A model generated the notes under the pieces. The model had not been told where the DNA came from, did not search any database, and saw nothing but the letters and a program-made list of their open reading frames with translations. The position numbers and the translations under genes are program-made. Positions 7,791-17,362 of a stretch of DNA of 20,857 bases are shown here, in pieces (positions within the stretch are counted from its first letter, which is position 1; each line of letters opens with the position of its first letter). The stretch covers positions 1 to 20,857 of the forward strand of contig WHUX01000526.1 in NCBI GenBank assembly GCA_015179025.1. Reading direction: 5' to 3'. The DNA is from Terfezia claveryi (Eukaryota; Ascomycota; Pezizomycetes; Pezizales; Pezizaceae).

Positions 7791-8610
7791 GGCCTGTTGA
7801 CACTGCTGTGTCCAGTTCCAAGGAACTCCATTGTGCGTTAGTGTCTGAATCGGCAAAGCCAAACTACTAAAGCCTTGAATAAACCGGCGATAGAAATTAG
7901 CAAAACCAATAAACCTCTGCACTTCTTTGACGTTCCGAGGAGCCTGCCAGGCGAGGATGTCCTCGACTTTCTTCTGCCCCATTTGTATCCCCTTTGTACC
8001 TACTTTAAATCCCACGAATTCGACTTCTGGGACATGGAAGATACACTTGTCTATGTTGACACAAAGGTTATTCTCCGTTAGTTTCTGCAGCACCCAACGG
8101 ACGAGCTCGACATGTTCTTCCTCTGTTTGGGTATAAATGAGGATATCATCAATATATACAACTATTCCTCGTCAATTCGTTCCGATAGAATATTGTTAAC
8201 ATGTCGCTGGAAAACAGATGGCGCATTAGTTAGCCCAAAAGGCATAACTGTATATTCGTATAGCCATATCTTGTCTTGAATGCTGTTTTCCACTCGTCTC
8301 CGGCTGCTATTCTGAGTAGGTTAAACCCGAGTTTGAGATCGAGTTTGGAGAAAACCTGTGAAGTACCAACTTGTTCCATTAGGGTAGTCATAAGTGGTAG
8401 GGGATACTTGTCTTTTTTGGTTATGGCATTGAGCCCTCTATAGTCTACGACTATTCTGAGCTTGCCATTTGGCTGTTTGGCGAAGAATATAGGAGCGCCA
8501 GCACTGCTTTTGCTCGGTCTTATCTTGCCGGTTCGGAGCATCTCATCTAGGTATTCTTTGAGAAGCTCCAGTTCATCAGGGGAGAGGGGTATAGTTTTCC
8601 TGACGGGGGA
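7719..8610 (-). pseudogene. G2 reverse transcriptase, copy 1
   Basis: RNA-dependent DNA polymerase of the element. Conserved blocks in order are GKIRPSKSSAGAPIFF, LRIVVDYRGLN, the fingers/palm motif KLDLKLGFNLLRI with the first catalytic Asp, then YIDD (8145-8156), the active site. Next come CIFHVPEVEFVGF and RRFIQGFSSLALPI, the thumb and connection region typical of Ty3/gypsy. Frameshifts near 8545, 8235 and 8172 split the domain into three frames; each looks like a single-base change, since the family motifs resume at once in the next frame. Confidence 0.92.
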
Positions 8611-9659
8611 CTCTTTCCTTCTTCTAACTCAATTGTCATGTCTTGTGGACCGTGCGTGGGAAGGGCGGATTGCAACTCCTTTCCAAAGATTTTTACAAAA
8701 TCCCTGTACTGTGTTGGCAATCGATCAGCAAGTTCATGGATATTTTCAGTCGCTGTTATTTTCATAACCTTGCGAACGTCTCCATTAGCGAACTTCTGAT
8801 AATCCCATTCCCCTATTTCAATTAATCCGACATATTGAGTCTCTGCAAGTACTTCGTCAAAGTCAGCGAAATCAGTAACCTCCTCGATTTCCAATGCTCT
8901 TTTTAGCTCGAGTCCATAAGGAGTGGTGACCCGTAGCTTATCACAATTGGCTTTAATCCAATCCATCCCCAAAATGAGTGGAAGACCTGGTTCGAGGCAC
9001 GCAACCTCAGTTACCAGGTCAAGAGTTTTGTTTCGTCCCGATCTTGCATCTGGGACCTCCATCTGCAGGTTCTGAACCTGCACTGTGCCAGACCTCTTGA
9101 GAATCGAGCCGTCGGCGCTCTCTAATCTCAGTCTTTTCTCCCTCTTAACCCAAGGCAGCATCATCTGTTCAACGAAAGAAGAATCAAAAATCGTGGCTTC
9201 TGCGCCAGTATCAACCAAAGCATTAATGGAAATTTCGCGTTTATTTCCTCCGTACATCCAAGATAACTTAACAGAGATAAGAAATTTCAGTCCTTCACGC
9301 TTCAATACCTTCGCACCCGATTTTCCTGCCAAAGAGAGATCCTTAATTCCATCCAATGAAATATCCGGCACCGCCACCTTTCGTGGTCTTTTTTCGAGTG
9401 CGCCAATATGAGGAGCCACCTCATCATCAGCTTTTCTTTTTGTCCCTTTTTTTGCGTTTTTATTTGATAAAGAAAGAGAAGAAATAGCAGAAGAAGACAA
9501 ATTGCGAGAAACAGAACTAATCAAAACAGGGTCAATATCCATAGGTTCCCCTTCATGTTCCTCCTTCCAACTGCCAACAGAGATGCCATTCCTTATAACA
9601 CAAATAGAAAACCAATCCTGCGAGACTATCCGACCCGACGTACTAGATAGCCCGCATCC
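8547..9659 (-). pseudogene. G2 protease (retropepsin) and linker, copy 1
   Basis: The frame is open from a TAG at 9660-9662 down to 8547. The N-terminal linker contains low-complexity Ser/Lys segments (about 9440-9540). The protease has an intact catalytic DTGA (9201-9212, in NALVDTGAEATIF) and the second conserved block LPLILGMDWIKAN (about 8950-8985). The domain cleaves Gag-Pol and probably acts as a dimer, as in the family. The C-terminal end (PSGKLYPSP) is the start of the RT region before a frameshift. The upstream frame matches the pol frame back to the zinc knuckle except for the stop, so Gag-Pol may once have been a single protein. Confidence 0.9.
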
Positions 9660-9722
9660 CTAACAGTCCGAATTTTCCCCATAATCCAACTCATCCTCAC
9701 TACAATATGCCCAAACTGAACC

Positions 9723-11734
9723 TCAAGTGGCGCTACTACAGCCGCTCCTGCAGACACTGTGCCACTTTCTTAGCTTCCTCTTTCCTTTTCCCTTTCCCTT
9801 TGCCTTTGTCTCATCCGTAACCTTCCAACCGATTGAACAGTCACCCATCATGTGAGTTTTGTCCCCACACTTGATGCACTGTCCATCCTTCTTCCGAGCC
9901 TGTCTCATAGCATATGTAACGCTATCTTGGCCAGGCTCTTTGGCTTTCTTGGAAGGGTATCGGATTTGGATTTAGCCTTAGCATCAGGCTTGGTTTTTGC
10001 CTTTTGCTTTGGCTTGTAATTCGGTCTTTGAGGTTTTCGGACTTCTTTTCGGCAGTCTTGGGAGTGTTGGGTACCTCCTTTTTCGCACCAGCAGCCTGTT
10101 CTTTTTGACGGAACTGGCTCTGTGCATGTGCCTCCCTAACCTTCTCATACTCAACCTGAGACCCGGCATTAGCAATGCCTGAAAGCACATTTCTGTACTT
10201 GCTGGCACCTTATCGAGAATGTCTTTGTCAGTACTGACTCGGACCATATGGGCCCGAGTCTCAGGCTGAATAGCACTAATCAGGTGCTCCCAGAGCTGTT
10301 CCCGTGGTAGTTCCGCTACCAACTGATGAACCCTGACACGAGCGATGAAATCTTTCATCAACTCACCTTTCTTCTGGAATTCCTTTGAAGGGAGACCTTT
10401 GCATCCCGCTTCTCATGCTGGTTCTGGTGTGCGTTTATGAATTCACGTTTAAAGACATTAAACGTGTCCCATTCAACCCATCCGGAGTTGGCATCTGGTG
10501 TTCGCTTGTGTTGGTTTGCGTAATACCAGGTGCTCGCACCTCCTGTAAGTAGATCCGCTACAAACAGATTTTTTCGCTATGAGTAGAATATGTTAGCGGC
10601 ATGCGTTCAAAGGTGTGATCTACCTTCATTAGGAATTCCTTCAGCTTGCTTGAAGTTCCATCGAACTTCGGAGGTAGGGGAGGTTTCGGGGTTCTTTCTT
10701 GTCAGAAAGACCGGGTTTTCTGGACTGGAGGTGGAGGAGGTGGAGGTGGTGGAGGTGGTACTGGACCTGTCCGAGTACCACGGATGATGAAATCTTCGAT
10801 ATCATCATCAATTGATCGAGTTCGTTTTTGTGGGCGTTGTTGGCCAAGTGGCTGCTCTTGTAGGTCCTTGAGCTTTCGTTTGTGAGTTTGAATCCGGCGA
10901 GACAGTTCTTCTACCGATTCCTTATTAGTCTCACAACTGCGAATACGATCATCCTGTTCTTGTTTAATCGCTTTCTGTGCCCAATCATTCAGCTTGCCAA
11001 CATCTGCCTTGATACCATCGAACTCCACCTTGGCTGCATCAATTATCGCCTCCGTGTCCTCCTTGAGCTTTTTTGTCAGCTCTTGCCATTGGATTTCTAA
11101 AGTTTCCTTAATGGAAACTGTTAGCCTCTTAACTGCGTCTTCTTGCCCATCAGTTTGTCCTTTTAAGGCAGCTACTTCTTCAGTTACTTGCTGTCGCAGT
11201 AACTTTAGATCATCATAAGTAGCTTTCGCACCATTGAATACGATTGTGTGAGCTTCTTGGGCTTGTTTTAGAAAACTAGCCTGGCATTTAAACCTTCTGT
11301 AAGGTTCATAATTTCGGCTCGTTGCCGTTCGAATTCTGTGGCTCCATCACGAACTATTCTAGCCAATAATTCGTCATATTCTTGTTGGCTTAGTCCTGTG
11401 CGAGGGGGTCGAATTGGACGTAGGGGGGTTGTGCGGGATGGCGTTGGGAAGAGGCATTGCTGTTTGTTCGTCGAGGTGGTCTTCGGAAGGTAGGCCAAAT
11501 CGATCAATTAATCCAGGTGGAATGACTGTAATCATCTGGACTATATATGGGGTGTCTGGAGGATTCTATCCCACGAGATAGGATATCCTCCATTGGGATG
11601 TCAATGAGATCATCTTCCGTATCGTATCGACTGTGGAAGATTGTGGGTCTTTGGTGATGGCACGGGTGTGACATCTGGGAATGTAGGGGTTGGTAGGGCT
11701 GGCGAGGCCCTCTTGGTGTCTGTGAACTAGACAT
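9723..11734 (-). pseudogene. G2 Gag with polyproline and zinc knuckle, copy 1
   Basis: The structural protein of the particle, starting at ATG 11734 (MSSSQTPRGP), 51 bp after the 5' LTR. Pieces in order: a low-complexity polar N-terminus (11504-11734), a charged helical, coiled-coil-like part (about 10780-11390), eleven prolines encoded by 10727-10759, the Gag capsid domain (PPKFDGTSSKLKEF at about 10670, then ADLLTGGASTWYYANQ near 10540 and LPREQLWEHLISAI near 10300), a Lys-rich segment and a zinc knuckle CIKCGDKTHMMGDC (9837-9878, CX2CX4HX4C) that binds the RNA genome. At least four frameshifts break it. The whole spans about 2 kb, long for a gypsy Gag because of the N-terminal extension. 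Confidence 0.85.
10727..10759. repeat. GGAGGT-type microsatellite coding for polyproline in G2 Gag
   Basis: Thirty-three bases made only of GGA and GGT units on the plus strand, which read CCN Pro codons on the Gag strand. The G-rich strand has many GG runs and could fold as a G-quadruplex. Slippage here would change proline number without shifting frame. Confidence 0.85.
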
Positions 11735-11757
11735 GATTTAGAGTATAATAGCAAATG

Positions 11758-11785
11758 ATAACGAGAATCACTGGCTACAAAGTAA
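11758..11785 (-). other. G2 leader / presumed primer-binding region
   Basis: The 28 bases next to the 5' LTR, where the minus-strand primer must bind. On the element strand they begin TTACTTTGTAGCCAGTG and contain no TGG, so they do not match a standard tRNA 3' CCA end. They are duplicated at 13241-13267 beside another LTR. Part of the sequence (ACTTTGTAG) is repeated on the plus strand inside the LTR (4252-4260 in LTR A), which makes the leader complementary to the element's own R/U5 RNA. Confidence 0.5.
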
Positions 11786-13240
11786 TGTCACGGGGGCCCT
11801 ATTGACTGATAGCGCTCTTGCAACTATTAGGACGGCCGTAATTTGCTGCCGCAACGATATCTATTCCGCAACACAGAATATCAATCCTATAGCAGTAAAG
11901 TTCATCCAACATAGTTCCTCACGACGGATCTTATTTCGCAACACAAAATAAATCCTATGTCGCTTGAACGTAAAGTTAACTCAAGACTTAGAACTTTGTA
12001 GGCTTCGTGTACTCAAGGTGCTCTTGCTTTCGAATACTCGCTGGTGGTAGAATAAATTCAACCGGAACTACTTGCACTATTTATATCCCGCGGTGTTCGT
12101 AGATATTCTTATGATAAAAATATTTTATAAAACGCGGGCCTACCTGTCACCTTGGAATTTCTTCCTAAGTGTTATGCCATCCACACCTTTGTTAATGCAG
12201 TTGCTATCTGCACTCGTTGTCACAGGTTACTAACCCGAACTAGAGAATATTCCCATGTCTGCATTTATACGTACTTCGCTTATAGCTCGCTTATCCCATT
12301 AAAGAATTCTTATCCGAGACAACTAAATTCAATTTCAGATACGTTACCAATCCCCGATACTATCGAATTACCATCCGACAATATCCGAAGGCATCTAATT
12401 ATGTTTCCGGCAATATTCACTTAATAGTGTCTAGTGTCCATTGAAAATAATTTTCAACTGCACATAACTCTATGAATAGAGAACCGTGGGTCACAAGTAG
12501 ATTACCATTGGAAAGGTATCAACGCATAGAAGATTATAGAATCTTAGTTTATCTCGATACCCAAATTATTCATGGAGTTATTACCAATAATAAGTAAACC
12601 TCCTCGTGGACCTATATGACCATATTAAAAGTCTTATATCTCCATGAGTTTAACTCCGATCATAAAAGGATTGCAGAAATGGAATCAGGACGAAGAGTAG
12701 GCCTAGATAGAACCTTGAAACATTAAATTCGGAGAACTTTATGTTTTGGCCCTACCTTTGGCCTCTGTCCTGGGCGCACTCCCTTATAGTGTCACCGGAC
12801 GCACTTTGGTCTAAAGTGCGCCCTCGGTCCTTCATTTTTTTAGTTATTTTTACCGAATTATTTTCCTGCAGTTCAGGGTAATAATTCAATATTCAGGGTA
12901 ACGCCAAGACTTCAGGGTAACAGCTAATATAGCTAGCATATATATGCATATAGTCAGCATATTAATCTGAGTATAACTATTGAACCGTTAATCGGATTCT
13001 TATGAAACTTAAACCGTAGCTCCCTCAAGGGTCTATGGACGTTCATAAGGGTCTTAACATCTAGGATGATTATAAACCACTCCGAGGTTCATACCCGTTT
13101 CATATACTTAACTCTTATAGATAAGTATTAGAAACGTTTGCACCACACTGCTAAGAGTGTACCTAGAGTTCATATAGATTCTAGGGTCGTTCTATAAGGG
13201 CCCAAGTACCTTTGGTAGGGCTGGATGTCACCCCGTAACA
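11786..13240 (-). repeat. G2 LTR B (5' LTR of copy 1)
   Basis: Begins TGTCACGGGG and ends CCCCGTAACA, one base from the perfect terminus. It matches LTR A along its full length with scattered transitions and one-base indels. It adjoins the Gag leader, so it is the promoter LTR of copy 1; a TATA box lies at 12078-12085 on the minus strand. The U3 inverted repeat (about 12800-12820) and the TTCAGGGTAA repeats (about 12872-12920) are present. Confidence 0.95.
12078..12085 (-). promoter_or_regulatory. TATA box of G2 LTR B
   Basis: TATAAATA on the minus strand in the 5' LTR of copy 1. It would drive the genomic transcript into Gag from a start roughly at 12045-12055. Confidence 0.65.
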
Positions 13241-13267
13241 ATAACGTGAATCACTGGCTATAAGTAA
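13241..13267 (-). repeat. Duplicate of the G2 leader between two LTRs
   Basis: These 27 bases match 11758-11785 with two substitutions and one deletion (AATCACTGGCTA is shared). They stand between the end of LTR B and the start of LTR C, so the leader-LTR unit is present twice in tandem. Nothing else of an internal region is left between the two LTRs. Confidence 0.9.
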
Positions 13268-14716
13268 TGTCAGGGGCCCTATTGCTGATAGCACTCTTCA
13301 ACTATTAGGACGGCCGTAATTTGCTGCCGCAACGATATCTATTCCGCAACACAGAATATCAATCCTATAGCAGTAAAGTTAATCCAACTATAGTCCCACG
13401 ACGGATCTTATTTCCAACACAAAATAAATCCTATGTCGCTTGAACATAAAGTTAACTCAAGACTTAGAACTTTGTAGGCTTCGTATACTCAAGGTGCTCT
13501 TGCTTTCGAATACTCGCTGGTGGTAGAATGAATTCAACCGGAACTACTTGCACTATTTATATCCCGCGGTGTTCGTAGATATTCTTATGATAAAAATATT
13601 TATAAAACGCGGGCCTACCTGTCACTTGGAATTTCTTCCTAAGTGTTATCCATCCACACCTTTGTTAATGCAGTTGCTATCTGCACTCGTTGTCACAGGT
13701 TACTAACCCGAACGTAGAGAATATTCCCATGTCTGCATGTTATACATACTTCGCTTATAGCTCGCTTATCCCATTAAAGAATTCTTATCTGAGACAACTA
13801 AATTCAATTTCAGATACGTTACCAATCCCCGATACTATCGAATTACCATCCGACAATATCTGAAGGCATCTAATTATGTTTCCGGCAATATTCACTTAAT
13901 AGTGTCTAGTGTCCATTGAAAATAATTTTCAACTGCACATACTCTATGAATAGAGAACCGTGGGTCACAAGTAGATTACCATTGGAAAGGTATCAATGCA
14001 TAGAAGATTATAGAATCTTAGTTTTACTCGATACCCAAATTATTCATGGAGTTATTACCAATAATAAGTAAACCTCCTCGTGGACATATATGAAATATTA
14101 AAAGTCTTATATCTCCATGAGTTTAACTCCGATCATAAAAAGAAGTGTAGAAATGGAATCAGGACGAAGAGTAGGTCTAGATAGAACCTTGAAACATTAA
14201 ATTCGGAGAACTTTATGTTTTGGCTCTACCTTTGACCTCTGTCCTGAGCGCACTCCCTTATAGTGTCACCGGACGCTCTTTGGTCTAAAGTGCGCCCTCG
14301 GTCCTTTCATTTTTTAAGTTATTTTTACAGAATTATTTTCCTTAAGTTCAGGGTAATAATTGCAATTTCAGGGTAACGCCAAGACTTCAGGGTAACAGCT
14401 AATAGCTAGTATATGTATACATATAGCTAGCATATTTATCTGGGTATAACTATTGAACCATTAATCGGATACTTATGAAACTTAAACCGTAGCTCCCCTA
14501 AGGGTCTATGGACATTCCATAAGGGTCTTAACCATCTAGGATGATTATAAACCACTCCGAGGTTCATACCCGTTTTATATACTTAACTCTTATAGATAAG
14601 TATTTAGAAACGTTTGCACCACACTACTAAGAGTGTACCTAGAGTCCTTATAGATTCTAGGGTCGTTCTATAAGGGCCCAAATACCTTTGGTAGGGCTGG
14701 ATGTCACCCCGTGACA
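13268..14716 (-). repeat. G2 LTR C (extra tandem LTR)
   Basis: A third LTR of the same family, starting TGTCAGGGGC (one base lost from the terminus) and ending CCCCGTGACA. It seems more diverged from A, B and D than they are from one another, for example in the TTCAGGGTAA region (about 14346-14396) and the hairpin (about 14272-14295), so it is probably from an older insertion. TATA box at 13554-13561. Its right end cuts the G3 protease frame at 14717. Confidence 0.93.
13554..13561 (-). promoter_or_regulatory. TATA box of G2 LTR C
   Basis: TATAAATA on the minus strand. It is upstream of LTR B in the same direction, so transcripts from here would run through the second leader and LTR B into Gag of copy 1. 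Confidence 0.55.
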
Positions 14717-15118
14717 GGTATAAGAGCCAAAGCTGACCGATACATCGTGCATTCTTAGCTACAGGATTTCGAGCACAATCGAGTATTTGAGCTTAATCAC
14801 AAACATCGGGAGGGCTTCGGAGTGATCCCCGACTAGGGCAGGCATGCACGCAATATCAGTGATATCCTTAGAGGAGATAGGTCGACTATCGATGACATCC
14901 AGAACATAGGAGGTTTTTAGCTTTGACGTGGATATGGAGAATTTACTGACAAAGGCCTGGTCAATGAATGCAATTTCTGAAGCTCCGTAATCTATAAGAG
15001 CTAACATAGTGATTGTTCTATTATTGATATTGAGGGAGACAGATACAACAAAATGCTTACTGAACAAGCGAGATTCATCAACAACAGAAGAAGCGGAAGA
15101 AACAGAAAATACAGACAA
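14717..15118 (-). pseudogene. G3 protease (degenerate retropepsin)
   Basis: An aspartic-protease domain of a gypsy element in a frame different from Gag. The catalytic triplet reads DYGA (in ALIDYGASEIAFID) where the family has DTGA or DSGA, so the catalytic Ser/Thr is lost. The second conserved block (around 14755-14765) is broken by a TAG; beyond it the frame continues LRMHDVSVSFGSYT, which is what normally follows this block, up to the last base before LTR C. That continuity shows that the G2 LTR landed inside this gene. The N-terminus is Ser-rich. Confidence 0.82.
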
Positions 15119-15165
15119 AGATAAAGATAGATGACCTGGGGCAGGTCCCTTGCTAGTGTCAGTAA

Positions 15166-16350
15166 CTAGGCAAGGGACAGGGCTTTTCCCGACTCGTCAA
15201 GCTCCTCAATCATGGGCAATGAGGTGTCGGCCGGGGAAATGGCGTGAATGGCCAGGGAGCGAGCTTTTCGGAGAGGATAGGCCACAATAAAATGGTCCAC
15301 CTTCCCGCACGCAATACATAGGCCTTTATCCCTGCCCCTGTCCCATTCCTCCTGAATCAATCGACGTCTTCTCGAGGATAAATCTATAGGGGCAGGACCT
15401 CCTGGCACCAGTGAGGAGTATGCCGGCTTGTTGCTTGTGGGGGATTGGGCTGGCTTAGTGTTTGGCTGCTGCTGCTGTTGTTGAGCTGGGCGGGTGGTCG
15501 GTTGGAAGGCCGGTCGGTAGTATAACCTAGCCATTCGTTACTCCACCATGGAGGCCTGGTCGATCAACTCCTTGAGGGTATCAACCGTAGGAAAGGTAAC
15601 CATGGCCTGTTGGATCTCGTTGCTGAGCCCCTCCTAGAATTGCTCAAACTTAGCTTGGTCGTCCTACCTTACCTTTGTGGCCAGCCTAGAGAACTCTATC
15701 ACATACGTAGACAACTCTGAGTTCCACTGTCTTGAGGCTCGGAGGGCTCAACTAGCCGTTCCCACTATATCAGGATCTCCGAACACCCGATCCAAGATAG
15801 CAAATAAGGCTGGGATGTTGTCGAGCTTGATCCCTATCTCGAGCATATAGGACCGGATCTGATCTGTAGCCTTGCCCTACAGCAGGGCAAATACATAGGC
15901 CAGGCAGTATTGTTCTGACAGAAACCTAGCCGAATCTCCACTCAACTTCAAGTTCACCACATTTTTCCAGGCTCATAGAAGAGCCCTATCCCTATTGAAC
16001 TTAGGGGGAGTTGAAATGCTTTCGGTCTTGTTACTACTGGCTGCTGTTGGTATTGCGAGGTTCTCTAAGGCATGGCTAAGGTTTTGGACCGTAGTCCGTT
16101 CATTAGCTAGAGCAAGGTTCACATAGTCGAGATCCATTTGGAGGACTATGATCTTCTCATTGGCGGATCTCAGCTTTCATTCAGCCACGGCCAGGCTGTT
16201 GCCTAGTTCGGCCCTAATGGTATCCATAGCTTCGAAGATGTCGATGATTTCTCAATGATAGGCATTCAATTTATTTGGGCCTGAGGGTATAGGGGAGCTT
16301 CTCTAGGTCTGGAACCTGATAGCAGGTGGTGGGAGAGCTGCTCCTGACAT
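15166..16350 (-). pseudogene. G3 Gag with degenerate zinc knuckle
   Basis: Starts at ATG 16350 (MSGAALPPPAIRFQT), 36 bp after the LTR, and stays in one frame to 15166. Along it lie a predicted helical, coiled-coil-like part (about 16020-16230), the retrotransposon Gag domain (STPPKFNRDRALL at about 16000, FLSEQYCLAYVFALL near 15920, QWNSELSTYVIEFSRLA near 15700), a Gln/Pro-rich linker (QQQQQQ near 15470) and a zinc knuckle CIACGKVDHFIVAY (15277-15318) whose last Cys has become Tyr. About nine in-frame stops (TAG, TGA, TAA) interrupt it, yet I found no frameshift. This suggests slow decay by substitution, perhaps C-to-T. It packaged the element's RNA when active. Confidence 0.82.
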
Positions 16351-16386
16351 GACTATGTACCAGTTGGTCTAAAGGATCTAACGTAG

Positions 16387-16946
16387 TGTAACAATGGCTC
16401 TAGGGAACAAGGGGACCAAGAGGTATGTCAGGGCAGTAGCAAGGGGGAATCACATATGTAGGAGCACTACATGTGTGATCTGGGGAAACGTTAGGGGCAA
16501 AGCAGGGAGAGAGCTAGGGTAACACACAGGTAGAAATGCTACATATGTAACTGGGGAGGATGGGACGAGGCAAGGGCTTGAGGCGAGAGGCAAGGACAAA
16601 AGACATGTGGAAGTAGTTACTGCGTATGTCGGAGGGAGGCAGCTATACTGCAGAGTTGTTTGTACGAGACAAGGATGTACACAAGAGAGGTGCTGAAGCG
16701 CTGGGAGAAGCAAGGTCCTGTATTAGGTATACAAGACATTGGATAGGGATCCAATGAGAGGGTGGAGAGAGTGAGCTATATATATAGGCTTCCTTCTTAG
16801 CCAAGGCTATCGGAAAGAATAAGGTTCCCGAGACCCTTATCTCAGGCGCCGAGATAACAATACTATCACCTGCATCGTAGGTGATAAACAACAGTAACAA
16901 CAATAATAACGAGGTCAAACTAGGCTGGGGGGAGACGGTTGTGACA
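16387..16946 (-). repeat. G3 5' LTR (about 560 bp)
   Basis: Begins TGTAACAA and ends TTGTGACA on the plus strand, an 8-bp terminal inverted repeat with one mismatch. It lies 36 bp upstream of Gag. A TATATATA box (16776-16786) lies on the minus strand. The open frames at 16450-16713 and 16643-16918 are inside this LTR and have no support as genes. With no second G3 LTR in the window, the ends rest on the inverted repeat and on position. Confidence 0.72.
16776..16786 (-). promoter_or_regulatory. TATA box of G3 LTR
   Basis: An alternating TATATATATAG run in the LTR, about 160 bp from its start in the element's direction; the likely core promoter of G3. Confidence 0.5.
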
Positions 16947-17190
16947 ATCCCCTACAACTATATCGATATTGAGAGAATTACTTAGTAAAGCTTCTAATGA
17001 GTTTATGGCTGACACTGACAATGATAGCATTGTTCAGGCACAGCAATGAGCTAAACAATTTATCAAGCAATACTATGCTCTCTCATCTCAGGTTCCACAG
17101 TTTCAGGAATACTAGAGCACCTCCCATCAGCAAATAGGACTCAGATCAACATCAGCAAGAAAAAAGTGGCATCGGGACGCTAGATGGTAT
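16947..17190 (+). pseudogene. Decayed coding remnant of unknown family
   Basis: On the plus strand from about 16960 one frame gives a protein-like sequence (ELLSKASNEFMADTDNDS, then FIKQYYALSSQVPQFQ, then SARKKWHRDARW) with three in-frame stops (TGA, TAG, TAG) and no frameshift. Its composition looks like real protein, and the stops could each be one substitution from a Gln or Arg codon. I cannot name the family; a transposon protein is plausible from the context. It is bounded by the G3 LTR on the left and the GTCTC-rich patch on the right. Confidence 0.3.
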
Positions 17191-17194
17191 CTCT

Positions 17195-17362
17195 AGGAGA
17201 CAGGGTTGTCTCTTGTGTCATTTGTGTCTTTTATGTCTCCTGAGTGTCTCCTGAGTGTCTCCTATATGTCTTCTAGTGTCTACCAGTGTCTCCAGGAGAC
17301 ACTAGGAAACATTCTGCCAATTGTGGAGACACATCTTGTCTCCAGTGGCATTACTGTCTCTA
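17195..17362. repeat. GTCTC-rich short-repeat patch with palindromes
   Basis: GTCTC or its complement GAGAC occurs more than ten times in about 170 bp. GTGTCTCCTGA is repeated in tandem near 17228-17250. At 17285-17303 AGTGTCTCC and GGAGACACT form a perfect 9-bp palindrome around one A, and GTGGAGACAC with TTGTCTCCAG follows at about 17325-17345. LTR D begins at 17371. Confidence 0.75.

Larger units (their letters stand above)
4044..13240 (-). mobile_element. G2 copy 1: full-length chromoviral Ty3/gypsy LTR retrotransposon
   Basis: Two long LTRs in the same orientation (4044-5495 and 11786-13240) flank an internal region read on the minus strand: a 51-bp leader, Gag, zinc knuckle, protease, RT, RNase H, integrase and chromodomain, a small extra ORF and a polypurine tract. 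That domain order defines Ty3/gypsy, and the chromodomain places it among chromoviruses. All catalytic motifs I looked for survive, but at least six frameshifts and some stops break Gag-Pol, so as written the copy is non-autonomous. The LTRs look nearly identical by eye, implying recent insertion. There is no matching target-site duplication: the bases left of 4044 are CTGGT, and right of 13240 another leader and LTR follow. Confidence 0.92.
14717..16946 (-). mobile_element. G3: 5' half of a different Ty3/gypsy element, truncated by a G2 LTR
   Basis: Reading leftwards: a 560-bp LTR (16387-16946), a 36-bp leader, Gag with zinc knuckle, then protease, stopping abruptly at 14717 where LTR C starts. 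RT, RNase H, integrase and the 3' LTR are missing. Gag and protease differ in sequence from G2, so it is a separate family. Many nonsense codons show that it is old and dead. Confidence 0.88.

Noticed and set aside
10646..10885. Plus-strand frame with a polyglycine run
   Set aside because: It is the antisense of the polyproline part of G2 Gag; the Gag strand has the family motifs.
16450..16918. Two overlapping minus-strand open frames of 87 and 91 codons
   Set aside because: Both are inside the G3 LTR, rich in Leu/Ser/Pro without known motifs, and bounded by the LTR ends rather than by a gene structure.
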